Below are positions 1 through 48,960 of a DNA stretch of 64,000 bases, in pieces (position 1 is the stretch's first letter; every line of letters begins with the position of its first letter). Where the stretch lies: NCBI RefSeq assembly GCF_000247815.1, contig NC_021679.1, positions 38,881,644 to 38,945,643 of the forward strand, given 5' to 3'. Both the position numbers and the translations under genes were made by a program. The DNA comes from Ficedula albicollis (lineage: Eukaryota > Chordata > Aves > Passeriformes > Muscicapidae). The notes beneath the pieces are model-generated. The model had not been told where the DNA came from, searched no databases, and saw only the letters and a program-made list of their open reading frames with translations.

Positions 1-235
1 GGGGTGCTGTGCAGGTGTAGGGTGCTGTACAGGTGTGGGGTGCTGATCAGGTATAGGGTGCTGTGCAGTGTAGGGTGCTGCACAGGTGTGGGGTGCTGTG
101 CAGTGTAGGGTGCTGTGCAGTGTAGGGTGCACTTCAGATGTAGGGTGCTGAGCAGTGTGGGGTGCTGTGCAGGTGTGGGGTGCTGATCAGGTGTAGGGTG
201 CTGTACAGGTGTGGGGTGCTGAGAGCAGTGGAGCA
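1..235. repeat. Degenerate GT-rich minisatellite
   Basis: About twelve imperfect copies of a short unit of the form GTGTAGGGTGCTGTGCAG, with variants (TGTACAG, TGATCAG) and variable length. The array continues off the left edge. No gene is seen in it. Confidence 0.85.
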
Positions 236-617
236 CAGGGCTCCTGCAGCTCCTGCAGCCCAGGGCACTGCCGGACAGGGTCCCCAGCCCAGCACCCGGG
301 GGGTCCCCGAGTGCCACCCAGCTGCCAGTGCAGAGCCATCCTGCTCACCCCGCAGGACAGCCCTCACCTTTGTCCTCTCGTGCCTCGCAGCGCTCCAGCT
401 GTGGGACACACAGAGCTGCTCCCGAGTCGCAGACTCCTCTGGCTTCCCCAGCGCCGGCTCTGCAGAGGAGTCCGGGGCCATGTGCGCGCTCAGGAGGGTC
501 CTTTCCACTCCAAATCCTCTGGAATGACACGGGACGTGGGATGCCAGCACCTGGCAGAGGCTGCAGCTGCCCAGACCGAGCCAGCGCTGGGTTATCACTC
601 CGTACAACAGCTGCCAG
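236..617. other. GC-rich sequence without recognised gene
   Basis: Ordinary GC-rich sequence between the left array and the adapter/poly-G junction. I looked on the minus strand for the CYTIP last exon (serine-rich tail ending in a FIPGLHR-like motif in human) and did not find it. Open frames here have no recognisable similarity. Confidence 0.5.
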
Positions 618-14929
<14,312 letters not shown>

Positions 14930-15384
14930 CCCCCACACACCCCACAGCCCCGACACACACCCCTTATCCCTGGCAGGCACCCCACAGCCCCGACACAGGA
15001 GAAAAAAATAAAAATCCCACAGTGTCCTTCAAAAGCCACTGGAGTTTCTTGGGTCACAGCACGGCAGATTTCATTCTGACACGCCTTAAGTTAAAATAAA
15101 GCCTGTTTTATATTCCCAGAATATATCAGGGGAATTTTCAAGCGTGCACACTCTGGAACTGAGGTGCTCAGGGTGTGCTGGTCCCACTCAGATTTACAGC
15201 ACTGAAAATCCCAAAAGCTGGAAGAGCAGGATCAGTTAGTCTTGTATGAAAGGGAGCTCACACTGCTGTGGGTGCAAGAGCCACGAGTGAGGTTTCTACA
15301 GGTGCACACAGCTCTACCCTTCCCCACACCATGAACATAAGAACAGTTTCAGGCCACGGGAACACAAGGGCAGAGTATGCTGAA

Positions 15385-15390
15385 TTTATT
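15385..15390 (-). terminator. ACVR1C: Candidate poly(A) signal for ACVR1C (distal)
   Basis: AATAAA on the minus strand, about 3 kb after the stop codon and near the boundary between AT-rich and GC-rich sequence. A proximal alternative is at 16386-16391. Assigned from motif and position only. Confidence 0.3.
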
Positions 15391-16164
15391 AAAATTGCCA
15401 CCATTCCCCAAATCCGCATACAAAATACAACAGCTAAACCATTATTTACATCCAGGCAGCTGCGATATCAAGCAATAACTTGAGCAATAGTTTTAAAAAC
15501 AACTCTGCAGTGTACACAGATCAGATATTTCACAAGACCAGGGCTGAAGTTAGCACTGCACCGCTATACTTAGTTCAGAAATATTACAGTGTTCCAGATA
15601 AAATACTAATGCTTCTTTTAAAAACAGACAACTCAGGAAGTGGTTTGTAGATTGACAAAACATGACACGTTTGTCTTAGGGACTGAGAATCACAGCAGGC
15701 TTAGACACAATGTCATAGCTACATTCAAAATACATCTGGTCCATGTATGCCAAAAATACATTCAGTGTAAGTTACAGTTTATTGCACATTTCTTATATTC
15801 TGTAGAAATATATTGTACCTCAACACTTATTCCCTGTACATTCATAAATACTGTTCTGCCCGTGAGAGCAGGACATGGATGTTTCTCCCTAGAAGCTCTG
15901 GGGGAATTGGGGTCCCTCAGCCTGGGGGCGATCCCTGGGATCACAGCACAGCGTGCACAGCTGGGGGCAGAGGAGGGGACGTGCTTGCAGTGCTGCTGGG
16001 GACACCCAGGTGTGGCCCAGGACACCCTAAGGACACATCACAGACCCCACTGAACCCCAGCAGGGGGGTTGAGCCCCCTCCATCAACACAAACATGGGCT
16101 TGTGCCTCTCCCCCCGTGCACCCAAGGGAGGGCAGAGCCCCCAGTGCCACCCCGTCCCTGCACT

Positions 16165-16220
16165 GTGGCACTGTGACACTGCGGCACTGTGACACTGTGA
16201 CACTGTGACACTGTGGCACT
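16165..16220. repeat. Short 9-bp repeat (GACACTGTG type)
   Basis: About six imperfect copies of CACTGTGA/CACTGCGG-type units in the region downstream of ACVR1C. Confidence 0.75.
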
Positions 16221-18434
16221 GTCCCCAGGCAGAACCCCAACACCTCCTCCCCCTGAGCCGGGGGAGCTGGGGACAGCCCTGAGCCCCCCCTTGGCACAGC
16301 AGCTCCAGGCTGACACCGACTGAGAAGAACTTGCCCTGCTCAAAGCCCAGACCCCTTGTAGGGACTGGGAATATTTCTAAACTAATTTATTTATAATTCC
16401 TGAACTTGGTACCAAGCAAACAAGTGACACAGCAATGGCTAAAATATTGTAGGGTTCTTTATATTGTCAGGTGAGGGAATGAGCTTGATTAAGTGCAAAT
16501 TATAAAAGTGGGGAAGTGCAGAGGAGATTACAGCCTGAATTTCTAAAGGGGCAGCAGCTCAAGTAACACAAAAAAAAATTAGGTGCTACAGGAAACATTA
16601 ATTAACTTTCCCTTTCAGTGCATAATCCCTACATTAAACTTTAGATTGTAATTAGAAGCAAATAATAAAATATTGGTAACTGCCTCCAGTTAGAAGCATC
16701 AATTCAGAGAGGCTGAATGTGGTGGCAGGTTTTGAGCATCCTTGACCTCGAAAATTTTCATGAGCTTAAGAACTTGTGCCCTAAGTGAAGATTACCAGGA
16801 ACATTGCAACCTCTGAGGAAACCAAAGCCTCCCTGGACTGCACAGAAGTGTTTTGGCAGAACCTCTGCGCTTAAATTAGAACAGGACAAACCCACACGGA
16901 GGGGAAAGGCCACTAAAACAAGAGTTCTTTGGACTTTGTCTAAAGGAGTGCAGAGTTTACAAACATTTCAGAGCTCAGCACAACAGCATCAGCCCCTTGG
17001 CTCAGTTATGTTCCACTCTGCTTGGTCACAATGTGCATTCACCTCTCAACAACAAAGAGAAAAGAAACCCAGTGCAGAAATACAGCTAGGTGAAAAGCCA
17101 GGGCAAGCAGACCATAATGTCTGATGCCAAGGGAGATGTCCAGGGAAAAGGTTAAAGCTTCTGGGCTGGAGCTGTGACCTGTGTGAGGAGGAGCTGAGTG
17201 AGCATCCTCCCCCCACCTCCCAGCCAGGCACCACAAGGATCTTGCTCAAATTACCAGGCTGGCCAACAATTTTCAGAGACTCCAGGGGGGAAACTGGACA
17301 CTGAAACTCTTTTCCCACTTAAAAAAATAAAGCCTTGCTTCTTCCTTTTTAAGTTAAGGATTTTTTTAAAGATAAGACCATAAGACTACAAAATGCGTAA
17401 TTTTGCCTGTTAAAAATATTCCAGCACTATATTCAAATATGTGAGCTACAGAGCGGGCCAAAATTCACAAACTGCCAGAACACAGTTGAGTGTTCATTTT
17501 AACACAACAACTCACTTTTCTGGCTTGTGATATTATGGAAACCTGGTCAGAAACGTTACTATTCATCATCAGCCTGGTGCTGTTGCAGAATTCTGTAAGA
17601 AACCTCTGAACAGGCTGCATTGGCTTTTGTTAAATCTTCCCCCTAATCCATCAAAAGGCACTAAAAAAATGTTGCCAATGATTGGAAAGGCCTTGCTAAA
17701 ATAAATATTTCCTTAGTTTAGGTAGAATTCCTCCTGTTCCATTCCTTACAGCTAACAGAGAAGTATTGCCCCTGTTATTTTTCCTACTAACTGTTGAAAG
17801 GAAAAGTTGTCCCTTGATTGATAAGTTCGATGAACAAAAGACAGAGTAAAACAACTCAAATTTTAACCATGATATTGTACATGAAACTGGACAATAAAAA
17901 TAAATGTCAATAGGGAACTGACTCAATGATTTTGTTCACAGTGTGCACACTTAGAGGAATTTCCATCTTTTCTAAACGCTTGGTTAACTATAAATATAGT
18001 AGTTCAAAATACATTTACTGACAACCCTTTTTCAGATCCCTGCAAAACAAATACCGGTAAAAAGCTGGGTTAATTTGGTCTTTTGTTTGGTTTGAGGACA
18101 GAACATGAGGTTTGTCTCACAAACAGCCTTTGACCAACACCAGACACTTCCAGGACGTTTGGCGTCTGACAAGGATGAAAAGCACAACAGCAAAAAGTAT
18201 TTTTACACTGTCATGATGCTTCAAGCTCCTCCCCGCGATTCACTGGTGTCTGATTTACTGGAAAAACCCAAAGCGAGTGCCGGGCTCGCTGTGCCAAAGG
18301 CGAGCTGCGAGCGGCGAGCGGCGGGACCCGCACGGGCTGAGGTAGAGCAGAACAAAGCGCGACGGCACGGGAAGGATGGGCAGGGAAGGATGGGCACGGG
18401 AAGGATGGGCACAGCTCGGCTTCCCCCGCAGCTC

Positions 18435-36316
<17,882 letters not shown>

Positions 36317-36339
36317 CTGCGGAGGGGACGGCGTGGGGA

Positions 36340-38612
<2,273 letters not shown>

Positions 38613-41215
38613 ACCCGTGCGAGCCTGGGCTCAGGGCCAGTGCCGGGCTCCTGGGCGGCAGGGGACACTGCACGCCCCCCAGCACTGGTCCCCAGCATTC
38701 ACACACAGTGACTCTTTAAATCTTGGTCCCACCAAGATCCATCCTGTGGATGCCATCTGCCTTTGTGGCGGAGAAGAGCGGCCACCCCAAAAGCTCCCAA
38801 AACCACGGCACCCCTTGCCCATCCCTGCCCACAGCTGTGCCAGAGTTGACAGAGAGCCAGCACCAGACAGACACGGGCAGAAGGACAGAAGGACAGACAG
38901 ACGCCTCCTCCCCGTTTCCTCAGCCCCCTTGTCCACGCAGCCCGTTCTGGCTCAGCTCCAGCTCTGCCGGGCTGAGCCCTGCTCTGCTCAGGACAATCAT
39001 TTCAGCCACAGATCTTTCTGTTTCCTTTGGAATTGCAGGGGAGAGGGGCTTGCTGCTATTGAAGGATGAGAGAGAGCTGAAATTAAAACGTGGGTTAGTG
39101 GTGGCCGTGTCAGAGCTGCCTCGATGGTCTCAGAAGGTTTTTCCAGCCTAAACCATTCCCTGGTTCTGCAATCTCAGAGTCCCAGAGGAGCACAGAAGCG
39201 CTGACAGACACAGCACGAGTGTGATTTCTGTTCCTGTGACACTCTTAGTGCCCTTTCAACGATCTCCATCCTGTGCCACCTCCCCAGGGACAGCTGGTGC
39301 TGTTTATCCCCAGCTGGGGCACACAGTCCTCGCTGGCACCGTGTGCCGTGTTTGTCCTGCTGTGCCTGAGCTGCTGCCCCGCACGGCAGAGGCACCATCC
39401 ATCACACACAGCACAGCACAGCACACAAATCCCTCCCCAGAGGCATCACCCTGCTCCCAGAACTGCTGCCAGCAGCAAGACTCATCAGACACAAACAAAT
39501 TAGAGATCTAGCAGAGGGAAAACATACACATCACCACCAAAACTGCAAAATAAAAGCATTATGGAGGAAATGAGTCCAAGACTGTTCCAAGTGTCTTCGG
39601 GGCTTTAGACACGTCATGTCGGTGCTTTTCTCCCTTTCTCACAGTCTAAAAATAAAGTTGAAAATTGTCTCTATTGCATCATCTGCGGTGGATAACTGAC
39701 AGATTTATCCATACTCTGTACTTGCAGATTATTTGGGAGCAGAGCTGACCAAAACTGTCCCTGCACATCCCGAGCAGCCCCTGTGAGCCCCACAGACACG
39801 GGGGGAGCTGGGGATGGTTGAGGAGCTCTGTACCCCCACCCTGACCACACTGACACAGCACTGCCAGAATGCAAGGCTCTGCACCAGCAAATCCTGCCCT
39901 CACAGGGGGAAAAAGGGAAACTGTAGAGACAGGATCAGAGGTGGAGCTTTGTGAAAGACAAGATGCTTTCCTCACAGAAGACTTCCACAGACCACTTTTC
40001 AACATAATTCTACAAAAGCAGAAGCCTCAGGTTCCTCAGACACCTGCCTGTGCTGCTGGCTGACTTCTCACACAGGAAAAATGATAGAAATCACAAAGCA
40101 GATGCAAATCCCTGACCCTGTGTTCAAGAGTGTTTGTGTCCATCCAGAGCCCTTTGTTCCAGAGCAGAAAGAGGATTGAATACACCCATAAAAACACAGG
40201 AGTCTGGCACCTGTGCTGCTTCAGCTGCCTCAGCCCTTGTGCAATCAGGGCAGGAGCCTGGGCCCTCCTGAACACGTCCCTGGGAAGATCCAGGCTTTCC
40301 CGCTGCCATCCCCCTGAGCAGGCAGGTGACAAACCCAGTGTCACCTCCCTGCTGTGCCTCACAGAGCGCCTCACAGACACTGTGCAACCCCTCCTGCTGC
40401 CAGGAGCCCGTGTCCCCATCCCCAGTGACATCCTCAGGGCCGCTGCCCTGCCCAGAGGTTGTGCTGGACCTGTTCTGCTCCATCAGGAAAGCCCCAGTGC
40501 TGCTCCTGGCTGCTCATGACAGCTCCTTCCATTGGAGAGAATTGTCCAGGTCAGCTCCATAACAGCCCATCCACAGCCACTGGCAGTGTATCCCAAGTTT
40601 CCATTACACATCTGGCTCATTTCTGCTCTGTTTTGCCTCAGCTGCTGTCCCAGAGGAGGCAGCAAGGCGTTCCCTCAGCCTGCAGACCAGAGGGGTGATG
40701 GACAGGGATGGAAATCTTCCTCTCACCATCCAGGCCAGCAGCACCTGTGCTCCCCCTCCCACAGAACCATTTTACATCATGAGAGGAGAGGAAGAATTTG
40801 CAACTATTGACTGAAATTCTGCAGTCCCTATACACAGCAGGAACTGTTTCCTCCCTCCCCAAACCCATTCCTGAGGACAGTCCTGGCAATGCCATTGGTG
40901 ATGCACTGCCTCAGGGCAAAAGTCAGGACTCCACCACCCTGGAGACCAAGGAATGGAATAAGGTGACTGCCAAAGAGGAAAATGTGCTCCCAAACTTTCT
41001 TTAATCTGGTAGTGAGCATGACTCCTTTATTTACTCAAGCACAACAATTCCCTTAAAACATTCCATTCTCTGGTTGAGAAATGAGGAGAAAGTGAACAAC
41101 TGAAACACGCTGCAGAGAGTATGCCAGGCATCCAAACCTGGCCACCAGCAGCCCAGCTCTCTGAGATGGAACTCTCCAGCAGCCACTCACAGATGTGCCC
41201 TGACCCTCCCCAAAG
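38613..41215. other. ACVR1C: Probable ACVR1C intron 1, unique sequence
   Basis: Unique mixed-GC sequence. A short CR1-like end (GATGGTCTCAGAAGG, CCTAAACCATTCC, GGTTCTGCAATC) lies at about 39120-39185 on the plus strand. No exon recognised. Confidence 0.5.
39120..39185 (+). mobile_element. Short CR1 LINE 3' end
   Basis: About 65 bases resembling the terminal GGTCTC...CCAACC...ATTCTGTGATTCT region of CR1, here as GGTCTCAGAAGGTTTTTCC, CCTAAACCATTCC and GGTTCTGCAATC. Too short for more than a family call. Confidence 0.6.
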
Positions 41216-41239
41216 CCCATGGGCCAGCAGGACCAAGGG

Positions 41240-41742
41240 ACAGGCAGGACAGGGCAGGACAGGGCAGGACAGGGCAGGACAGGACAGGACAGGGCAGGAC
41301 AGACCAGGACAGGACAGGATAGGGGACAGGGCAGGACAGGGCAGGACAGGGCAGGGCAGGACAGGACAGGAGAGGACAGGAGAGGGCAGGACAGGGCAGG
41401 ACAGGGCAGGACAGGGCAGGGCAGGACAGGACAGGAGAGGACAGGAGAGGGCAGGACAGGGCAGGACAGGGCAGGACAGGGCAGGGCAGGACAGGACAGG
41501 AGAGGACAGGAGAGGGCAGGACAGGGCAGGACAGGGCAGGACAGGGCAGGGCAGGACAGGACAGGAGAGGACAGGAGAGGGCAGGACAGGGCAGGACAGG
41601 GCAGGACACGGCAGGACAGGGCAGGACAGGGCAGGACAGGAGAGGACAGGACAGGGCAGGACAGGGCAGGGCAGGGAGGACAGGAGAGGGCAGGACAGGA
41701 CAGGACAGGGCAGGACAGGGCAGGACAGGGCAGGACACAGCC
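41240..41742. repeat. Pentamer array (AGGAC/AGGGC) with 65-bp higher-order period
   Basis: Perfect pentamer register over about 500 bp. The AGAGGACAGG block recurs at 41371, 41436 and 41501, giving a 65-bp (13-pentamer) higher-order unit. It contains GGGCAGGA, resembling the classic human minisatellite core. False frames such as repeats of RTGQD arise from it. Confidence 0.95.
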
Positions 41743-44700
41743 AGCAGGGTGAGGGTGAGGGTGGGGTGGCCTTGCTGGAGCCATTGCCCTGTGGTTGTTC
41801 TCAGCTCCTTTGGCCTGTGGCTCCCATGCACATCTCTGCTTTCCAAGAAGCAATTAGGAGCAGGCTAAATTATTTCTGGAAGCTGGGGAATGTGGCAGGG
41901 AGTCAGCAGGAGGGGAGTGTGCTGCACGGGCTCCCCCCAGTAGGGACAGCAGTCACAGCCACGCTGTCACACAGGTCCCCTCCCAAGGGCAGCTGGCACT
42001 CACAGGACCCAACCAGCAACAGCAGGAACCAGGAGCTGAGGGGGCAGGGGAGATGCACACACGAGGAAAGCAGCTTTTGGATACAGAGACCCCAGGAGCA
42101 AAGGTTTCCTGGGTCTGGCATTTTTAATGCCTACAGGGTTTTCAAGGACAATTTTCCTGCTGTTGTTGCACGAGGAGCTGGGACTACACACCAGATTCTG
42201 GGATGAGTCCCACCATGAGTCAAGGACAGGATGACTTGGTCTTCAGAGCAGAAAATAATCTGCCTGACTTACCTAAAAAGTGACATTTCCTGCCTTTTGG
42301 CTTTCAGTGCAACTGCCAGAAAACAGGCAGGAAGGCAATGCCAGGCAATGAGCTTGCAGAGCAGGAGCAGCAGAGCCAGCACCTGACTCCCCACAAAGCA
42401 GCACAAGGTGTTTTTTGTGCTTCCACCCCTTCACCAGCAAGTGTCAGCACCACGTACACGAACCACGAGATAACTGAGGAACAAGGGAGACGCTGGATGG
42501 GAATGAGAGATGGAAGAACAGGAGTTCAAACACCAGCTTCATGGAGACAATGAAAATTTAAACACATTGGTAGACAGTGTAACTTCAAGTTAAATGGAAA
42601 GAATTGAACGCTCAACACAAGCCCACTGATACCACAGGGTTAACAGAATTGACCTAAAAACTCAGGGGGAGCAAAGCCCAGACCTGCTCTCTCTTATGGA
42701 CCACACATGGTTCCACATTTCAGCACAGACTGTTTTCTACGCAGGTTAAGTAATCTTCCACTAAGTCACAATCCATCACTACCCATCATAGTCAGCAGGC
42801 TGTGGCACAGGATCCCCAGGAGCAGGGCTGAGCTCTGGGGAGCAGCACACAGATCACTGGGCTGCTGGAGGCAGGACTGGCTGCAGAGCAGTGCAAATCA
42901 CGGAATCACAGAATCGTTTGGATTGGAAAAGCCCGCTGAGACCAGATCCAACAGCTCCTCCATCACTGCCCAGGCCACCACTAACCCAAGCCCCCGGGTG
43001 CCACATCCCCATGGCTGTCAGGTCCCCCCAGGGATGGGGACTCCATCACTTCATCACTGTCCCGTGCTGAGGCACTGGCAGAGCCCAGGTGTGTCCAACA
43101 AGCCCAGCCAATGCCACCTGAGCGTGCTGGGGACCCCCAGCAGCTGCCAGTGGTGATGACAGGGGCAGCCCAGAGCCCTGAACCCCCAAGTGCCCGGTGC
43201 AGCCCTGTCCCTGCTCCAGCCCCTGCTCAGTGCCACCCCCAGCACAGCAGGGACAGACCCAGCCCCACCATGGAAGCGACACTGGGTTCCTGCCAAATTT
43301 ATTCTCTTGTAACACATTTCTTCAGAAGGCAAAACCAGAATTTTGAGCAATGAGAGGTCTTGAAAAAATCAAACCTGCTTTTTGGGCTATTATGAAAGAT
43401 GTGGGGAAATTCCCCCTCTGGAGAGGTCTCCGAAGGAAAATAATTGGAGTAGAAGCTCCCAATATTAACATACTGTAAAAAAGGGCTGATACCAAACAGG
43501 ACAAAAACTAGAAAGTTGTAAAAAAGAGAGGAAAATATTTGTTGTAGAATTGAGGAAAATGTCTTTGAATGAGAGACATCACATAGTTCCAGAGTTTTGA
43601 TTTCTTAAATAAATATCTGTAGAGTGATTTTATAAACATTTGCAAGTATCATCATTTTGGAAGGAGGATACTGGATGCTCTAAATCCCCATTCTGGAAAA
43701 GCTCAGCATCCAAGGCAAAACCCATTTGGCAGGAGCTGAGTCCAGGCATTGAAATTAATATTGACAGGTCAGGGGAAGGGCTGCAACACCCAGGGAAATC
43801 ACTTCTGTTGGAATAAGCTGCCAAAGGACATCTTTAGGTTTGATCAGGTGAGGTATCCTTGGGAAGGTTGTGTTCTATGGGACACGAGTGACCCAGCAGA
43901 GCAGTGTGAGTGCAGGGCTTTTGTGGAACACAGGCACAGAGCTGAAGCAGAACCTGCTGGTCCCAGCCCGTGAGGGGCTGAGGGCGGCTCCAGCACAGGG
44001 CTGTGGGTTCAAACTCCATGGAAAATACCCCGGAGATAACCCGGGGTGACAGCACTGAGCCCCTGCTGCCTGGAACTGCTGCACAAGCCAGTCCCCGGCA
44101 CTGAAACCTCCTAAAGTCACCACTGAGCAGTTTGAGAAGGAATTTTCCACCCAGGCAGAGACACTGACTGTCCCCTCTATCGCCACACATCTGCCTGGTC
44201 TGTGCACATCTGGTCCGTGCCCAGCCCCAAGCCTGAGCCAGGCTCGGAGCAGGCTGAGGAGAGGATCCCGCACTGCACCTTTGGGGAGCGAAGCTACGCA
44301 AGAGTTCTGTGCACGGAACAACCAAAGCCAACGCGATTCCTCAGCCCTGGATGCATCCAGAGGAAGGCAGTGCTGACACCAGGGCGCCGGCAATGCCCCG
44401 GGTTAACTCGGGCACCCGGGGAACGAGGGGCTGCTCGGGCTGGGCTCACTCCAAACTCCGGAGGAATAAGGAGAAGAGCTCTTAGGGAGCAGGTTTTACA
44501 CCCTGGGGAGGTACCAGCGATTAGCAGTTGTGCAGTACCACACAGAGGGATCTCACAGCTGAGCTTGGTTCCTCCTCCCCGTCCAAAAGCAGGGATTCTG
44601 TGAGCGGCTGGGCACGGCGCTTCCCCGCACTTGGGGCTGCGACCTCCCCTCTCTGCAAGGTCCCAGTGAGCATCCCACAAGGAAACTGCTCCGGTGCAAA

Positions 44701-44899
44701 CACGGACAGCAAGCTAAAACCCACTAAACCGAATAGAAAAGCTGTCAAATGCTCTGGTGCGCTGCCTTGCTTACCGCCGGTTTGCAGAGCGCTGCTGGAG
44801 AGCGCGGGTTTAGGTTTTAGAAGGACATTGAGGGGAGGGAGCGTGTCCCAGCACCCGCCTCGTGAGAGAGCAGCCGGTGTGAAAGGAGCGATGAGGCAC

Positions 44900-44900
<1 letters not shown>
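41743..44900. other. Unique intronic sequence with one CR1 fragment
   Basis: Mixed unique sequence, presumably ACVR1C intron 1. Apart from the CR1 piece at about 42898-43065, no repeat or exon was recognised. Confidence 0.45.
42898..43065 (-). mobile_element. CR1 LINE fragment (3' end)
   Basis: AATCACGGAATCACAGAATC then GTTTGGATTGGAAAAG, CCACATCCCCATGGCTG and GATGGGGACTCCATCACTTC match a reversed, degraded CR1 3' end. Confidence 0.85.
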
Positions 44901-46250
<1,350 letters not shown>

Positions 46251-46424
46251 CGCAAAAAGGACCATTTTTCATCCTGGGAGGTTTTGCCAAATCCCCATCA
46301 GCGCCTTCTGGCACCTGCCCGGGACTTCTCCATCGGGCTGCACCGAGTCACCCACAGCAGCTGCGTGTTGAACAGTTCGCAGTGTTTCTGCAATCGAATG
46401 GGCTTAAACTAACAGAGATTTAGA

Positions 46425-46620
46425 TTAGATGTTAGGGAGAAAAGCTCTGGGCTGCCCAGGGAAGCTGTGGCTGCTCCATCCCTGGCAGCGCCCCAGGCCA
46501 GGCTGGGCAGGGCTGGGAGCACCTGGGACAGTGGGAGGGGTGCCTGCCATGGCAGGGGTGGCACTGGGTGGGCTTTAAGGTCTCTGCCAACCCAAACCAT
46601 TCAAGGATTCTGTAATTATT
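46425..46620 (+). mobile_element. CR1 LINE fragment (3' end)
   Basis: Forward CR1 3' region: AGATTAGATGTTAGGGAGAA, GCTGTGGCTGCTCCATCCC, CAGCGCCCCAGGCCAGGC, then TTTAAGGTCTCTGCCAACCC and ATTCAAGGATTCTGTAATTA. Together with the opposite-facing copies it marks independent insertions. Confidence 0.92.
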
Positions 46621-48172
46621 CCTTCACAAGCAAAAATCATCTGGCTAAATTCTTTTTGCAAGAAAACAAATTGCCCTCCACCGTGGTACAGACAGCAGAG
46701 ATGAAACCCAAGTAGGCTGGGATCAAGGGGCACCAAACAGCACCAGAAAAAAAGCTGCTCTTGTACTTTGTTCTTTTTTAAAGTTTCATTCAAACAGATC
46801 CCGGGAAGACACTCGGGACTTCCATGTCACCCCATCCTCAATTAATTGTGATGGGAATTGCAACATCTCAGTGCAGTGAAGTCCTACATGACCCTCTCCC
46901 AGCAACCCCTGTGAGTTAATGCTCTCTTGCACTGAAACACAGCACAGCAGAGTACTGCACACCCCACTGCTTGGGAAATACCTGCCAGGATCTCATAAAA
47001 CACAGGCAGCTTTGGGTGTCAGAGCAGTAAAGCACTAGAGAGGAATTGCTGCTGTTTCCTGAGAGCCTGGAGCCCTGGCTGCTCCCTGCCCAGGGCTCTC
47101 GTGTCCCTGCACCTGCTCAGCCATCCATCCCTTGCCAAGTACCTGTTAAGCCACATATTACTTTCCTGGAGATCCCAGCTGGCTCTGGGAACACCAGGAG
47201 AGAACATTGGATCCTCAGAGCACCCAGGCCCTGCTCACCCTGCTGTCAGATCAGCTCTGGTCCTGGCAGATCCCTCTGTGCTTCCAGTCCTACCCAAGTC
47301 ATACAAACAACTCACTTTATTTGCTCAATGCTACTAGAAAATGTAAATGTAACTCACTCAGACTCTGTTTTGGTTCACAGCATGGAATTATTCTGCTTTT
47401 CCACGTAAAGGATGACATAAAAATAGGAATTATGTAATTAGTTTTTCTTCAGTTTAAGAAAGAAAATGGATAGAACATGTTGGCTCCCACTTTGCAGAAG
47501 TGATGAAAAGAGTATTTCCTGCACTTGTAAAGAAGGAGAATCAAAGGTTTTAGAAAATAAAATATATATTTACTCAGGAACCTAAAGGTTTGGGTGCTGG
47601 CTATCCATCATCACTGAGCCTTCACCCTCTGAGTCATCTTCCTCAGGCCTTTGACACAACACCAGCAGAAATCAAAAGAACAAGACAAGGGATGGGAGGG
47701 AAAAACCCCACCAGGCTTTGAGGCTGCTGTGAGACAAATGTGCTCCCAGTTTAGCTGCTTGCAGGGCTTGGCTCATGGGGGGACAGAAACAGCTTGTCCT
47801 GGCATTTAAGAGTCTTTGGAAATACGTAACACCAGAGAAACTTTTGTCAACTGGAAGCACTTACAGAGTTGGTCAAAAGCCAAGAATTTTGTTTTGTAAT
47901 TTGTTTTGCTGCACATCAGGACAAAACCAAGATCTACTGAAATTTTGTGCAAGAAAAAGCAAAGGGAATCCACAAACACCCCGGCACGGGCAGCAGGTCA
48001 GCAGCTCCCCTCCCCTTGCTCCTCTGCCTCCCACATCAGTGTCCCTTAGTCCCACTCTGCTCATCCAGAAATGCCATAAAACATCCAAAAATTCCGATCA
48101 GAATTCTCCATTCCAGCAAAAGCATTATATTGTTGGCTGTGGCAATTAGAACAAGAGGTAAAAGATTCCCAA
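46621..48172. other. Intergenic or intronic unique sequence
   Basis: AT-richer unique sequence between the CpG-rich patch and ACVR1. No gene or array recognised. Confidence 0.5.
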
Positions 48173-48828
48173 ACTGTTCCAAGGAACATTTTATAATTCT
48201 TTATCACGCCTCCCCAGAGGCTGCTTGCTATGGCTCTGAACTCAAATAGACACCAGCCCAAAAATCCACTGCAAAGGACACATCACACCGAACCTTTGTG
48301 ATGAGGAGGGCAGTAATGGAACTGCTTGGAGAATTTGAGCACCAGGCACAAGAAGTGTCCAAGGGGTGAGCATTAGTGTAGCTAGAAGTCATTTCATCAT
48401 GGAACGGGTTTGGTTGGAAGGACCTTAAAGCTCTGCCTGTCCCACCCCTGCCATGGCAGGACCCTCCCACTGTCCCAGGCTGCTCCAGCCTGTCCAGCCC
48501 ACTGTTCCAAGGAACATTTTATAATTCTTTATCACGCCTCCCCAGAGGCTGCTTGCTATGGCTCTGAACTCAAATAGACACCAGCCCAAAAATCCACTGC
48601 AAAGGACACATCACACCGAACCTTTGTGATGAGGAGGGCAGTAATGGAACTGCTTGGAGAATTTGAGCACCAGGCACAAGAAGTGTCCAAGGGGTGAGCA
48701 TTAGTGTAGCTAGAAGTCATTTCATCATGGAACGGGTTTGGTTGGAAGGACCTTAAAGCTCTGCCTGTCCCACCCCTGCCATGGCAGGACCCTCCCACTG
48801 CCCCAGGCTGCTCCAGCCTGTCCAGCCC
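48173..48828. repeat. 328-bp near-identical tandem duplication
   Basis: The stretch starting ACTGTTCCAAGGAACATTTT at 48173 is repeated from 48501 with one visible difference (CACTGTCCC against CACTGCCCC). The unit includes a CR1 3' fragment. Near identity implies a recent duplication or a duplicated assembly join. Confidence 0.95.
48395..48500 (-). mobile_element. CR1 LINE fragment, copy within the first 328-bp unit
   Basis: GGAACGGGTTTGGTTGGAAG then GACCTTAAAGCTCTGCC, CCATGGCAGGACCCTCCCAC and CAGGCTGCTCCAGCC, cut at the duplication boundary. Confidence 0.88.
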
Positions 48829-48960
48829 AGCCGGGGACACTCCCAGGGATCCAGGGCCATTCCTTCCACCTAAACCCAACCCACCAAATTTCCAATGGGA
48901 AGTTTCTGTGGCTCAGTTTGGAACCGTCTCCCAGGGGAGTGAGATTTGCCAGAAACAGCA
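48723..48960 (-). mobile_element. CR1 LINE fragment, second copy and continuation
   Basis: The same start as the copy at 48395, but here it continues past the boundary into GGGGACACTCCCAGGGATCC, CATTCCTTCCACCTAAACC and further CR1-like sequence. This copy is the parental one, because only it is complete. Confidence 0.88.
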
